This document shows, one piece after another, positions 15,292 to 23,651 of a stretch of DNA of 38,244 nt. The stretch spans positions 1 through 38,244 of the forward strand of contig NZ_BIMD01000047.1 of assembly GCF_004000905.1 (NCBI RefSeq). The letters are read 5' to 3'. Every line of letters starts with the position of its first letter. The stretch's first letter is position 1. This stretch comes from Paenibacillus humicus NBRC 102415 (GTDB lineage: Bacteria > Bacillota > Bacilli > Paenibacillales > Paenibacillaceae). The translations under genes were made by a program, and so were the position numbers. Under the pieces are notes generated by a model. That model was not told the origin of the DNA, did not search any database, and saw nothing but the letters and a program-made list of their open reading frames with translations.

Positions 15292-16261
15292 CGGCTCCCC
15301 CCTCCCGAGGCTGGGGCTGAAGCCGGTCAAGCGTCAGCCGGCCAACAGCTTCCCCCTGCTCATTCACCACGGCCGCCTCGGAGGCTCCATGCCTCAGCAT
15401 CTGCTCCAGCGCCGACTTCAGGCTGTCGGTGCGCTGGACGGACGGAGCCGACTCCGGCAGCATCGATTCCGCAGAGAGCGGAAGCATCCGGTCCTCCGCC
15501 TTCAGCAGCTCCAGCAGCTGGAACAGATCGTCTCCTCCCGTCAGCTGGCGCACGAAGTCGGTTGCCGGGCGGGTCAGAAGCTCCAGCGGCGTTCCAGCCT
15601 GCTCGATCACGCCGCCGTTCATCACGACGACGCGGTCGCCCAGCTTGAACGCCTCGCTGACGTCATGCGTGACGAACAGCACGGTGCGGCCGAGCCGCCG
15701 CTGGATGGCGAGCAGCTCATCCTGCAGCGAGCTGCGCGTGATGGCGTCGAGCGCGCCGAACGGCTCGTCCATGAGCAGCACCTTGGGATCGCCGGCCATC
15801 GCGCGGGCGATGCCGACGCGCTGCTGCTGGCCTCCGGACAGCTGCCTTGGATACCGCTTGCGCATGTCCTCCGGCAGCCGGACGAGCTCCATGAGCTCCG
15901 ATACGCGGGCGGAGACGCGCGATTTGTCCCAGCCGAGAATGTCCGGCACGGTCGAAATGTTCTGCTCCACCGTCATATGCGGGAACAGGCCGGTCTGCTG
16001 GATGACATAACCGATGCCGCGCCTGAGCTCCGTCGCCGGACGCTCCCGGATATCCCGCCCGAACAGCGTGATGCTTCCCGAGGTCGGCTCGATGATGCGG
16101 TTCACCATTTTCAGCAGCGTCGTCTTGCCTGAGCCGGATGTGCCGAGCAGCGTGACGAACGAGCCTTCCTCCACGGCAAGCGAGACGTCCCGGACCGCCG
16201 GGTCGGCGGCCCCGGGGTACAGCTTGCTCACCCCTTTGAATTGTAGCGCCAGTCCGTTCAT
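15263..16261 (-). CDS. quaternary-amine ABC transporter ATP-binding protein (OpuCA-like)
   Basis: This 332-residue protein has Walker A GTSGSGKTT (40-48), signature LSGGQQQR (141-148), Walker [17 protein letters not shown] (161-176) and H-loop His199. A C-terminal part (about 270-315, SVQRTDSLKSALEQML then AAVVNEQGEAVGRLT) looks like one CBS motif. OpuCA and ProV relatives are usually around 380-400 residues with a tandem CBS pair, so this copy seems to have only one. CBS pairs sense ionic strength, so regulation may differ. It is directly downstream of the binding protein (19 bp) and overlaps the next permease. Substrates of such systems are glycine betaine, choline, carnitine or similar osmolytes. 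Confidence 0.88.
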   Translation of the reverse strand: MNGLALQFKGVSKLYPGAADPAVRDVSLAVEEGSFVTLLGTSGSGKTTLLKMVNRIIEPTSGSITLFGRDIRERPATELRRGIGYVIQQTGLFPHMTVEQNISTVPDILGWDKSRVSARVSELMELVRLPEDMRKRYPRQLSGGQQQRVGIARAMAGDPKVLLMDEPFGALDAITRSSLQDELLAIQRRLGRTVLFVTHDVSEAFKLGDRVVVMNGGVIEQAGTPLELLTRPATDFVRQLTGGDDLFQLLELLKAEDRMLPLSAESMLPESAPSVQRTDSLKSALEQMLRHGASEAAVVNEQGEAVGRLTLDRLQPQPREGGADVGVFAETL

Positions 16262-16280
16262 GGCCGATTCCCTCCTCCGC

Positions 16281-17204
16281 TTAGTCCAGCAGTCCCTGCT
16301 TCTGCAGGAAATCCTTCGCCACGTCCGCGTATTCCTTCTTGTCGATGTCCACCTGCGCGTTCAGCGCCTGCACCGTCTTGTTGTCCAGCTTGGCGGAGAC
16401 GTCGTTCAGCACCTTCTCCACATCGGGGTTCTTCTCCAAGATGTCGCCCCGGACGACCGGCGCGACGAAGTACGGCGGCCAGAATTTCTTGTCGTCCTCA
16501 AGCAGCACAAGATCGGGATTGGTAAGGTCTCCGTCGGTCGTGAAGCCGACCGTCAAGTCCGCTTCTCCGTTCATGATGACGCGGTACTTCACGCCGTAGT
16601 CGAACAGCTTGATGCTTTTGAAGTCCATTTTGCCATAGAAGGAATTCAGACCCTTCAAGCCGTCCTCCCGCTCCTCGAACTCGGGAACGGCAGCCATCCG
16701 CAGCTGCGGAGCGAGCTTGGGCAGATCGGAGATCTTATGCAGGTTGTACTGGTCGGCGACTTTCTTGGTCGTGACCAGGCCCTGGGAGTCGTTGGCTTCC
16801 GTCGGCTTCAGCCAGACGAGGTCGAACTTCTCCTTGTATCCTTTGGCTACCTCGTCGTACACCGCTTGCGCATCCGTCTTCGGCGGCAGCTGCAGCACGT
16901 TGATGAGCCCCGTTCCCGTGTACTCCGGATACATGTCGATATCGCCCTTCTTGAGGGCTTCATGCGCGACGAGCGTGCCCCCGAGATTCAGCTTGCGGTC
17001 TACCTTGTAGCCCGCATGCTCCAGAGCGAGCGAGTACATCTCGCCAAGCACGAGCGATTCCGTAAAGTTTTTGGAGCCGACCGCGATCTCCGGCTTGCCG
17101 CTCCCGCTTGAGCCGCAGGCGCTCAGCATGGCGCCCATCAGAACAATCCCCGCTCCCAGCCAAGCTCTCTTCGCCAAGCTGTTCCTCTGCGTGTTCGTAT
17201 TCAT
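16281..17204 (-). CDS. glycine betaine/choline-type substrate-binding lipoprotein (OpuCC-like)
   Basis: This 307-residue lipoprotein has lipobox LSAC with Cys30, then PEIAVGSKNFTESLVLGEMY (about 38-57), LNLGGTLVAHEALKKGDIDMYPEYTGTG and a later EADLTVGFTTDGDL. These are the hallmarks of the OpuAC/OsmX class that binds quaternary ammonium compounds. AGAAGGGG lies eight bases before the ATG at 17204; the in-frame GTG at 17213 falls inside that spacing. It lies between the first permease (14 bp upstream) and the ATPase, the usual order being shifted in that a permease comes first. Import supports osmotic stress tolerance; choice between betaine, choline and carnitine cannot be read. Confidence 0.88.
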   Translation of the reverse strand: MNTNTQRNSLAKRAWLGAGIVLMGAMLSACGSSGSGKPEIAVGSKNFTESLVLGEMYSLALEHAGYKVDRKLNLGGTLVAHEALKKGDIDMYPEYTGTGLINVLQLPPKTDAQAVYDEVAKGYKEKFDLVWLKPTEANDSQGLVTTKKVADQYNLHKISDLPKLAPQLRMAAVPEFEEREDGLKGLNSFYGKMDFKSIKLFDYGVKYRVIMNGEADLTVGFTTDGDLTNPDLVLLEDDKKFWPPYFVAPVVRGDILEKNPDVEKVLNDVSAKLDNKTVQALNAQVDIDKKEYADVAKDFLQKQGLLD

Positions 17205-17218
17205 TCCCGACACCCCTT

Positions 17219-17857
17219 CTATATTCGTTGAAATTTCGATGCGTAACGCTCCAACCCGGACAGGACCAGCTCCATGAGGACAGCCAGCGCCGCGACCGGC
17301 AAAGCCCCGACCAGCAGCATCGGGAAGTTGTACAAGCCCAGCCCGTTGATGATGAACGTCCCGAGTCCGCCGCCTCCGATGAACGCGGCGAGCGTCGCGC
17401 TCGCCACGACTTCCACGGCTGCTGTCTTCAGCCCGGAGATCATCAGCGGAGCCGCCAGCGGCAGCTCCACCCGGCGCAGCAGCCGCCCCGCTCCCATGCC
17501 CATGGCGGACGCCGCCTCCCGAACAGAGGGCTCGACCTTGCGGAAGCCGAGGTAGGTGTTGATGAGGATGGGCGGACAGGCCAGCAGCGTAAGCGCGGCG
17601 AGCGCAGGCGTGAAGCCGGTGCCCAGGATCGGGAGCAGGATGACGAGAACGGCCAGGCTCGGAATGACCCGCAGCGAGTTGAACAAGCCCATGACGGGCG
17701 CGGTCAGCCGGCTGTATTTGGCGCAGAGGACTCCGAGAGGAATGCAGATGGCAGCAGCGATCAGAAGCGCGTACAGGCTGATCGTTACATGGGTCTGCAC
17801 GGCTTCCCAGAACCGCTCCCGGTTTTCCGTTATGTACCGATATGCTTCCGCAACCAT
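17219..17857 (-). CDS. quaternary-amine ABC transporter permease (OpuCD-like)
   Basis: This 212-residue permease is the first gene of the osmolyte-uptake unit. Membrane segments begin at TISLYALLIAAAICIPLGV. The conserved loop SVREAASAMGMGAGRLLRRVELPLAAPLMISG (about 110-141) contacts the ATPase, and AAFIGGGGLGTFIINGLGLYN is typical of the family. The ATG at 17857 is preferred over an in-frame TTG at 17884; GGGGAA is close upstream though the spacing is short. The 5' flank (17858-17950) has no convincing promoter, only AT-rich words such as CTACTATAGAT on the minus strand. A terminator separates it from the thioesterase gene upstream. Confidence 0.85.
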   Translation of the reverse strand: MVAEAYRYITENRERFWEAVQTHVTISLYALLIAAAICIPLGVLCAKYSRLTAPVMGLFNSLRVIPSLAVLVILLPILGTGFTPALAALTLLACPPILINTYLGFRKVEPSVREAASAMGMGAGRLLRRVELPLAAPLMISGLKTAAVEVVASATLAAFIGGGGLGTFIINGLGLYNFPMLLVGALPVAALAVLMELVLSGLERYASKFQRI

Positions 17858-17951
17858 GAATTCCCCGCCTTCCCTAAAAGACAATCTATAGTAGATACCC
17901 TATCCAACCCGCCCTCCAATCAGACCTGGCGCGACAACATTTTCCGGGCAT

Positions 17952-17988
17952 AACCAAAAGCCAGCCGAATGCAGGCTGGTTTTTGGTT
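17952..17988 (-). terminator. terminator after the thioesterase gene
   Basis: AACCAAAAGCCAGCC (17952-17966) pairs with GGCTGGTTTTTGGTT (17974-17988) with a single G-T pair and a seven-base loop. It has A/T flanks on both strands. It ends the minus-strand gene at 18108 and insulates the OpuC-like operon. Confidence 0.85.
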
Positions 17989-18107
17989 CACAGAAGGAAG
18001 TGCGCCGTGGATCCGCCGACCCGGCTTAGAGGCCTCCGTGCCGGCTGAATCGGCTTGAGCCCACGGAATGAAAGGGAAAAACGGCTGCACCGTCCTTGCT
18101 ATCAATG

Positions 18108-18623
18108 TCATTCCCAAGGGTGGTCCACGCCGAGAAAATCGGCAAAACGCTTGGATTCCTGGCGGCGCCGCCGGCGGATCTCCGCTCTAGCCGGAGCGGA
18201 CTCGAACAGCTTCTTCTCCTCCTCCGTCTCCGGCACGATATCGGGCACCGGCGCCGGACGCTTGTCCGGCCCCATGGCCACGAACGTCAGGAAAGCCGTT
18301 GCCGCAACCATCCGCTCCCCGGTCATGAGATCCTCCTTGACGATCTTCACGAACACCTCCATCGACGACCGGCCGCTCCAGGCGACATAAGCCTCCATCG
18401 TAATGCTGTCGGTCGGGCGGATCGGGTGGAGAAAGTCGACGGAATCCGTCGATGCGGTCACGGTCGGCATCCGGCAATGCTTCATCGCCGCGATGGAGGC
18501 GATATCGTCGATATAGGCCATCAGCTTGCCGCCGAACATCGTCTGATGGTTGTTGACATCCGGCGGGAAGATGCGGGCGGTTTTGAAGCAGCGGGACTGG
18601 CGGACGAATTTGGCTGGCTGCAT
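18108..18623 (-). CDS. acyl-CoA thioesterase, hotdog fold (1)
   Basis: This 171-residue protein has a single hotdog domain of the YciA/YkhA (BFIT-like) group: NHQTMFGGKLMAYIDDIASIAA (25-46, with the Asp of the active site), TASTDSVDFLHPI (56-68), SSMEVFVKIVKEDLMTGERM and AFLTFVAMG. Such enzymes hydrolyse medium- to long-chain acyl-CoA to free acid and CoA in the cytoplasm. The C-terminal 45 residues are a charged tail rich in Arg and Glu. It is a clear paralogue of the gene at 33054. A pyrimidine-complement AGGAGG-like site lies just upstream of the ATG. It is transcribed alone and ends in the hairpin at 17952. Confidence 0.87.
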   Translation of the reverse strand: MQPAKFVRQSRCFKTARIFPPDVNNHQTMFGGKLMAYIDDIASIAAMKHCRMPTVTASTDSVDFLHPIRPTDSITMEAYVAWSGRSSMEVFVKIVKEDLMTGERMVAATAFLTFVAMGPDKRPAPVPDIVPETEEEKKLFESAPARAEIRRRRRQESKRFADFLGVDHPWE

Positions 18624-18744
18624 GGATGATTTCCTCCTATGCTCTCATTGCTTCATCGGAACTTAATCAACCTTTTCATTATGGTGATAAAAGCTCATGT
18701 TGATGCTCTTCCAGCTTGATTGCGAGCACAAAAAAACCTTTACA

Positions 18745-19300
18745 ATAAGTTAACGACCCAAAGCTGTTCTTGCATGCACAATTGCAAGGCAGAGAAGGAC
18801 TTCGACCTAATGCTGAAGATGTGCTCCGTAAGACATTTCAAGAGGAATTGGGGCTCACGTCAATGTCGGCAGCTCAGCTCAGTCGTATGCACAAACAGGT
18901 GAATCCAGAGCTACTCCAGCAGGTGTTTGAGCGTCTTGTTAAATGGATAGTTGCAAAATCGTATGGCGATGAGTCGGGGCGTGGTAGAGATTATCGACTC
19001 GTCAAACGGTGGCTCTCTGTTTACAAAAGTACAAAAGGGCAGCGTTTCGCAAGACAAAAGCGGGCATCAAACTCCATCTGCGCCTGGCATTTGTCGGTGA
19101 ACATGATGTTATACCGGACAAGGCGACGATTACAGCGGCTAAGAAGAAGGACTGCACTCAGCTTGATGAGCTTGTCTTCGAACCTGCTCATGTATGCTTC
19201 TGTCGGTACACTGATGGGTTGTAAATGGATTGAATTTAATAAATTTGAAGAAATGTATTACGTATTGACCACTACTTCTTTCTCTGTGACCCATCCAGGA
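18745..19300 (+). pseudogene. IS4-type transposase relic
   Basis: From about 18750 one frame reads KLFLHAQLQGREGLRPN and then SMSAAQLSRMHKQVNPELLQQ, the N-terminal region of IS4/IS231-like transposases. The frame then shifts: IIDSSNG (near 18988) holds the first catalytic Asp, and from 19000 a third frame reads VALCLQKYKRAAFRKTKAGI followed by KLHLRLAFVGEHDV and LDELVFEPAHV. Sequence after 19224 breaks into stops, with scraps such as WIEFNKFEEMYYV to about 19290. No terminal inverted repeats or target duplications are visible. Two or more frameshifts plus loss of the C-terminal DDE part make it dead. The region 18624-19506 holds no other gene; 19300-19500 is AT-rich and unremarkable. Confidence 0.75.
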
Positions 19301-19506
19301 AACTGAACTTTAGCGAATGTCCATCCCCTGCTAGTTATTAATGATTTAAAATCGAGCATTATCATTTACATTTTTGTATATTTTATTGCTATAAGGAAAA
19401 CATATATTGAACCCCATTGGCGAAAGAAAACAACGGGACAGAACTAAGCTTTGTCGATTACTATAGGGTTTCGGCAGCTCGCTTGAGTGAGTACTGTTTT
19501 TATGGG

Positions 19507-20160
19507 TTAGTCTTGGCTCCGTCCCTTTTTTGCCATTTCCACGTCCTGCGGGTTGGTCGCAAATGAAAATACATAAGCGTAGGCCGTTTGAAGGGCAATT
19601 TTGAAAGGACGGGTCGATTTGCGGGTCTTGGTTAAGAGCTGCCCTCCCTGTAGACTGGTTATAACTGCACAAGCTAGTTCAGCCGGGTCAGACTCGGCCC
19701 GAAGATCACCCCGCTCTTTCATCTTGCTAAATCCATCAATAAAGTACTGCTCCCATTCATCAAAAGAATGCATCAGGGCCACCCTGGCTGTCTCGTCCTG
19801 GTCGGCTAGTTCGCTAGCCAATGAACCGAGCGGGCATCCTCCCAAGCTCTCGCTGCTTTCCTTCAAGTCTATAATCGTCGTTCTCCATTTTTCCAAGTTT
19901 TCCCATGTGTCCAGATGTTCCAGGAGAGGCAGCTGCGCACCCAGCACATTGACGGTTTGCCGCTCAATAACCGCCAGGATCAACTCTTCTTTATTGGAAA
20001 AATAGTGATAGAGCTGGCTTTTACTGACAGAAGCTGCGGCCCTCATATCGTCCATACTGGTACCCCGGACGCCTTTTTCGTAAACAAGTTGGGCTGCCTG
20101 ATTCAGAATACGCTCTCTGCTGTTCTGCCCGCGTGAAGTTAAAGACCCGTTGTTTGGCAT
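19507..20160 (-). CDS. TetR-family repressor of the divergent SDR gene
   Basis: This 217-residue regulator has a TetR DNA-binding domain: RERILNQAAQLVYEKG (15-30) and the helix-turn-helix TSMDDMRAAASVSKSQLYHYFSNKEEL (34-60). The C-terminal half contains SSESLGGCPLGSLASELADQ, which is typical of the YxaF/LmrA-like subgroup (TetR_C_33 type) with a conserved GCPLG. The ATG at 20160 is chosen (GAGGGAAG upstream) over one at 20187. It is divergent from an SDR gene, and the intergenic gap carries two TGGACY-N4-RGTCCA operators. Members of this group commonly repress a neighbouring oxidoreductase or efflux gene and respond to aromatic or flavonoid-like ligands. The ligand here is unknown. Confidence 0.87.
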   Translation of the reverse strand: MPNNGSLTSRGQNSRERILNQAAQLVYEKGVRGTSMDDMRAAASVSKSQLYHYFSNKEELILAVIERQTVNVLGAQLPLLEHLDTWENLEKWRTTIIDLKESSESLGGCPLGSLASELADQDETARVALMHSFDEWEQYFIDGFSKMKERGDLRAESDPAELACAVITSLQGGQLLTKTRKSTRPFKIALQTAYAYVFSFATNPQDVEMAKKGRSQD

Positions 20161-20252
20161 AAGCTTTCTTCCCTCTTCCTTTCTCATTCTTTTGGCCGTA
20201 ATCTCCTATCCTGAAAGTATAGTACGATTTTTACCGATATTATATCATGAAC

Positions 20253-20297
20253 TGGACTGTTTGGTCCATTAATGTTACTATGGACTAAATAGTCCAT
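20253..20297. promoter_or_regulatory. paired TetR operators in the divergent promoter region
   Basis: TGGACTGTTTGGTCCA (20253-20268) and TGGACTAAATAGTCCA (20281-20296) are two copies of a TGGACT-N4-AGTCCA dyad. The second is perfect and extended by A and T on each side. Their start-to-start distance is 28 bp, close to three helical turns. They lie between the TetR start (20160) and the SDR start (20358), just upstream of a minus-strand TATAAT (20248-20243). Control of both genes by the TetR protein is the natural reading. Confidence 0.8.
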
Positions 20298-20357
20298 TTT
20301 TCATCACACAAAGTTTAAAATCAGCAAAACAACCCTAACCTCAGAAGGAGAATCCAC

Positions 20358-21305
20358 ATGGAACATTCGATTGCACTCGTCACAGGCGCCACCTCCGGGC
20401 TCGGTTATGCGGCAGCCCGCAAGCTCGCCATCGAGGGCTACCGCCAGGTCATCGTCACCGGGCGCAGCCTGGCCCGGGTTCAAGAAGCGGCCGCTCAACT
20501 CGCGGCTGAGACCAAGACACAGGTTTTCACTCCGCTGGAGCTGGATCTGGACGCACCGACCAGCGTTCAATCCGCCCTCGCCGAGCTGGTCAAACGAGGT
20601 CGGCCGGTTGATTTCTTGCTGCTCAATGCGGGGCTGGTTCCCTTCAAGCAGCGCAAGATTACCGCGGCGGGCGTCGAGGCATCTCAGGCCCCGCTCATTG
20701 GTCATCATGAACTGACTGTCGGGTTGCTCAATGCCAACCTGCTGAGTCCCGACGCGCGGATTGTTATCGCCGGCGCGGAGCCTGCCCGAGGGGGCGTGCC
20801 CATGTTCAAATACACCGACCTGCCCGCCTTCGCGGCCAAATACCATCAAGGCGACCGAACCGCCGCTGTTGAAGCTCTGATTCGCAACGGGCCGAACGTG
20901 AAGTACGTGCCCAACAATGCGTATGCCGACGCGAAGCTGATCATCGCTTGGTGGGTCGCGGCGTTGGCGCGCCGGCTGCCGTCCGGCATGGCTGTGTACG
21001 CTGTATCGCCCGGTGGGGCGACCGCCACCAACGTGAAGCGAAGCGCTAGCCCTCTGTTGAAGTATGTGTTTATCCCCATCGTGAACCTCATTCCCGGCAT
21101 GAACCAGACGCCGGAAACCGCGGCCAGTCGCTACATCCAGGCGTCGGAGTTCGGAACCGACGTCTCAGGGCAATTCTTCGCCTCGGCCAAAGGGAAGTTC
21201 TCAGGCCCAATCGAGGTGCAGCTCGAGCCCCACCTCCACGATCGCGCCAACCAGGAAGCCGCGTGGCAAGCCGTCGTCAAGGTCTCCGGCGTCGACTTGT
21301 CTTAG
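20358..21305 (+). CDS. short-chain dehydrogenase/reductase
   Basis: This 315-residue SDR has the NAD(P) motif TGATSGLG (9-16), the NAG motif in LLLNAGLVPF (90-99) and the active-site YxxxK in NNAYADAKLI. At the position of the catalytic Ser the protein reads RIVIAGAEPARGG, with no serine, so catalysis may be altered. A hydrophobic segment (YVFIPIVNLIPG) near 237-248 is unusual for a soluble SDR and resembles retinol-dehydrogenase-like members. AGAAGGAG lies about seven bases before the ATG. The divergent TetR gene and its operators indicate ligand-induced expression. The base composition is richer in G and C than the flanking DNA, which could mark recent acquisition. Confidence 0.83.
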   Translation: MEHSIALVTGATSGLGYAAARKLAIEGYRQVIVTGRSLARVQEAAAQLAAETKTQVFTPLELDLDAPTSVQSALAELVKRGRPVDFLLLNAGLVPFKQRKITAAGVEASQAPLIGHHELTVGLLNANLLSPDARIVIAGAEPARGGVPMFKYTDLPAFAAKYHQGDRTAAVEALIRNGPNVKYVPNNAYADAKLIIAWWVAALARRLPSGMAVYAVSPGGATATNVKRSASPLLKYVFIPIVNLIPGMNQTPETAASRYIQASEFGTDVSGQFFASAKGKFSGPIEVQLEPHLHDRANQEAAWQAVVKVSGVDLS

Positions 21306-21375
21306 TGTCTCCGGCGTCCTTGTCTTATCGTATATTCCAAAAGTTAGGATACCTATGAGTGTTTGAATAATGAGG

Positions 21376-21410
21376 CGGGTTACGAGAGAAATCGTAACCC
21401 GTTCTTTATT
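21376..21410 (+). terminator. terminator of the SDR gene
   Basis: CGGGTTACG (21376-21384), an eight-base loop and CGTAACCCG (21393-21401) form a 9-bp stem followed by TTCTTTATTTT. Confidence 0.85.
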
Positions 21411-21443
21411 TTCATCATTTGACAATGCAGCTTCGGACCGATT

Positions 21444-21584
21444 TTATACATAGGGCTTGCTGAACAATTCTTTAAAGGAAGGAAATTCAGGGCTTGCTTC
21501 TAATTCAAAAATCTTTGCACTCCTTTCATTTAATTCATATGGCCATTTGAGGAAGAAAACCCAGGAAAATCGATGGATATTCAA
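21444..21584 (-). pseudogene. C-terminal fragment of an unknown protein
   Basis: The minus strand between a TAA at 21585-21587 and the stop at 21444-21446 reads 46 codons of protein-like sequence, including SWVFFLKWPYELNERSAKI and then FELEASPEFPSFKELFSKPYV. Residue choice is that of a real protein, but there is no ribosome site or upstream frame. It is probably a decayed remnant; I do not recognise the family. Confidence 0.35.
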
Positions 21585-21587
21585 TTA

Positions 21588-21985
21588 AATACATATTTTG
21601 TTAGTTCATAATTTATCTGTATGAGAAATTCATAATCGCTTTCTCTCCTAAAACGAAATTCTTCTATGGTTCACAGAGCAAGTAAACTGCGGCGTCAGCC
21701 TTCAACCGTCGAAGTCCTGCACGACGAAAATGACAAAATGCAGATCATTTTTTTAAGCTTGTCTGCTGAAGGCAGCATCATAGCTTGGTCTCTCGTACTT
21801 GATCTACTTGTTCGGCTGTACCTTTCAACCGCAATCTGCAACTGAGGGTCGATTTGTATCCGGATACAATTAACTTTTGCCGTCCGGCAGGGATTTGTTA
21901 CCGCTTTCAAGAATATAATGCTGAATAGATTCATCCTTGCCTACATCACCGATTCTCATTCCAAGCCGATTGAAAGAGGAGATGA
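21588..21985. other. gene-free, AT-rich stretch with possible coding scraps
   Basis: No gene is supported here. A plus-strand scrap near 21690-21840 reads STVEVLHDENDKMQIIFLSL without a start. A minus-strand scrap just before 21870 reads MRIGDVGKDESIQHYILESG and stops after nine more codons. Neither has a ribosome site. Together with the fragment at 21444 they suggest a graveyard of old genes between the SDR and acyl-CoA synthetase genes. Confidence 0.4.
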
Positions 21986-21991
21986 ATGCGC

Positions 21992-23485
21992 ATGAGTTGG
22001 AGTCTGGCCGAAATATTGGAGAACAGCGCCGCAAGCCACCCCCTGCGCCCCGCCTACGTCTGGGGCGGCCGGGAAACAAGCTATTCCGAGCTGATGGACC
22101 AAGTGATGCGGTGCGCGTCGGGGCTCGCTTCGCACGGAATCGTCAAGGGAGACAAGGTCGTGCTGCTCCTCGGCAATTCGCCCGAGTTCGTCATCGCCTA
22201 TTACGGCATCCTGCGCATCGGCGCCGTCGCGGTGCCGGTCAACCCGACCTACACGCCGGAGGAGATCGCCTACGTGCTGGACAACAGCCGTGCCCGCGCC
22301 GTCATTGCCGCCGCTCCTCTTGAGCCGGTCTTCCATGCTCTGCGCCCCCGCCTTCCGGAGCTGAAGCTTGTCGTCCTCACCGGAGCCGGCACGTCTTGGG
22401 ATGAGCTTCTGGACGCTGGCGGCGGCAATCTTGAATCCGCTTACATCAAAGATGACGATACGGCGGTCATTCTCTACACCTCAGGTACGACAGGCAAGCC
22501 GAAGGGAGCGATGCTCTCCCATCGGAACTTGGCGACCAACGCGGAATCGGTCCATTCCATGTTCAAAATCAATCATGAGGACCGCGCCGTCGTCGTGCTG
22601 CCTATGTTCCATATCTACTCCATGACGGTGTGCGTCAACGCTCCGCTCGCAGTCGGAGCAGCGCTCATCATCATGCCGCGCTTCCAGCCGGCCGAGGTCA
22701 TCCGCACGATCCGCGAAGACAGGGCGACGATGTTCTCCGGCGTGCCGACGATGTACAGCTTCCTGCTGCAATTCCCCGGAGCGTCGGCCGCAGACTTCGC
22801 GGGCATCCGGCTCTGCTCCTCCGGAGGCGCCTCGCTGCCGCTCGAAGTGCTGAACAGGTTCGAGGAGAAGTTCCAGACCGTCATCTATGAAGGCTATGGA
22901 TTGTCCGAGGCGAGCCCGGTCACCGCCTTCAACCCTCTCGGAGGCATCCGCAAGCCGGGCTCCATCGGCGTGGACATCCCGAACGTGATCAACAAGGTCG
23001 TGGATTCGGAAGGGCGCGAGGTGCCTCGCGGCGAGGTCGGAGAGCTGATCGCGCAAGGACCGAACATCATGCAGGGCTACCTCGGCATGCCGGAAGCGAC
23101 GGCGGCGACGCTCCGGGACGGCTGGCTCTACACAGGCGACATGGCCCGGATGGACGAGGAAGGCTATATCTTTATCGTCGACCGCAAGAAGGACATGATC
23201 AACGTCGGCGGCTTCAACGTTTATCCGCGCGAGGTGGAGGAAGTCATCTACCAGCATCCGGCCGTATTCGAGGCGGCGGTCGTCGGCGTGCCCGACGAGG
23301 TGTTCGGCGAGAGGGTCAAGGCGTTCGTCGTGCGGAGCGACGAATCGCTGTCGGTGGAGGACCTGCTGGCGTTCTGCCAGTCCCGTCTCGTCAAATACAA
23401 GATTCCGACGATCGTCGAGTTCCTGGCGGAGCTGCCGAAGAACAGCTCCGGCAAAACGCTCCGGCGGGCTCTGAGGGAAAAGTGA
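21992..23485 (+). CDS. long-chain fatty acid-CoA ligase/AMP-dependent synthetase
   Basis: This 497-residue adenylate-forming enzyme has P-loop YTSGTTGKPKGAMLSH (162-177), A5 motif YEGYGLSEASP, A7 YTGDMARMDEEGY, A8 hinge VDRKKDMINVGGFNVYPREVE and the catalytic Lys near residue 488 in PKNSSGKTLRR. It activates a carboxylic acid with ATP and loads it on CoA; similarity of the hinge and length is to LcfB/FadD-type ligases of Bacillus. GAGGAGA is nine to ten bases before the ATG at 21992; an in-frame ATG at 21986 is too close. No promoter was recognised. It is monocistronic with a strong terminator. The thioesterases at 18108 and 33054 act in the opposite direction on acyl-CoA. Confidence 0.9.
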   Translation: MSWSLAEILENSAASHPLRPAYVWGGRETSYSELMDQVMRCASGLASHGIVKGDKVVLLLGNSPEFVIAYYGILRIGAVAVPVNPTYTPEEIAYVLDNSRARAVIAAAPLEPVFHALRPRLPELKLVVLTGAGTSWDELLDAGGGNLESAYIKDDDTAVILYTSGTTGKPKGAMLSHRNLATNAESVHSMFKINHEDRAVVVLPMFHIYSMTVCVNAPLAVGAALIIMPRFQPAEVIRTIREDRATMFSGVPTMYSFLLQFPGASAADFAGIRLCSSGGASLPLEVLNRFEEKFQTVIYEGYGLSEASPVTAFNPLGGIRKPGSIGVDIPNVINKVVDSEGREVPRGEVGELIAQGPNIMQGYLGMPEATAATLRDGWLYTGDMARMDEEGYIFIVDRKKDMINVGGFNVYPREVEEVIYQHPAVFEAAVVGVPDEVFGERVKAFVVRSDESLSVEDLLAFCQSRLVKYKIPTIVEFLAELPKNSSGKTLRRALREK

Positions 23486-23535
23486 CGCTTCGTGCCCGGC
23501 CCGCTGTTCCGGAGATTTCCTTGATTCATGAACAA

Positions 23536-23574
23536 GCAAAAAACGGCAGATCCTCGGGATTTGCCGTTTTTTGC
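23536..23574. terminator. bidirectional terminator
   Basis: GCAAAAAACGGCA (23536-23548) pairs with TGCCGTTTTTTGC (23562-23574). The stem continues inward through ATCC/GGAT to a TCG loop. It lies between the plus-strand ligase and the minus-strand exporter and suits both. Confidence 0.88.
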
Positions 23575-23651
23575 GGATATTCATGCTGCTGACGATTAAG
23601 CGGGACAACCGTTGATGCCGTTGACTTCCAGGAGCTGCATCATTCACGCGG

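Noticed and set aside
14557-15648. 363-codon plus-strand frame through the permease/ATPase region
   Set aside because: It is antisense to two clear ABC transporter genes and rich in Arg, Gln and Pro as expected for shadow frames in high-GC DNA.
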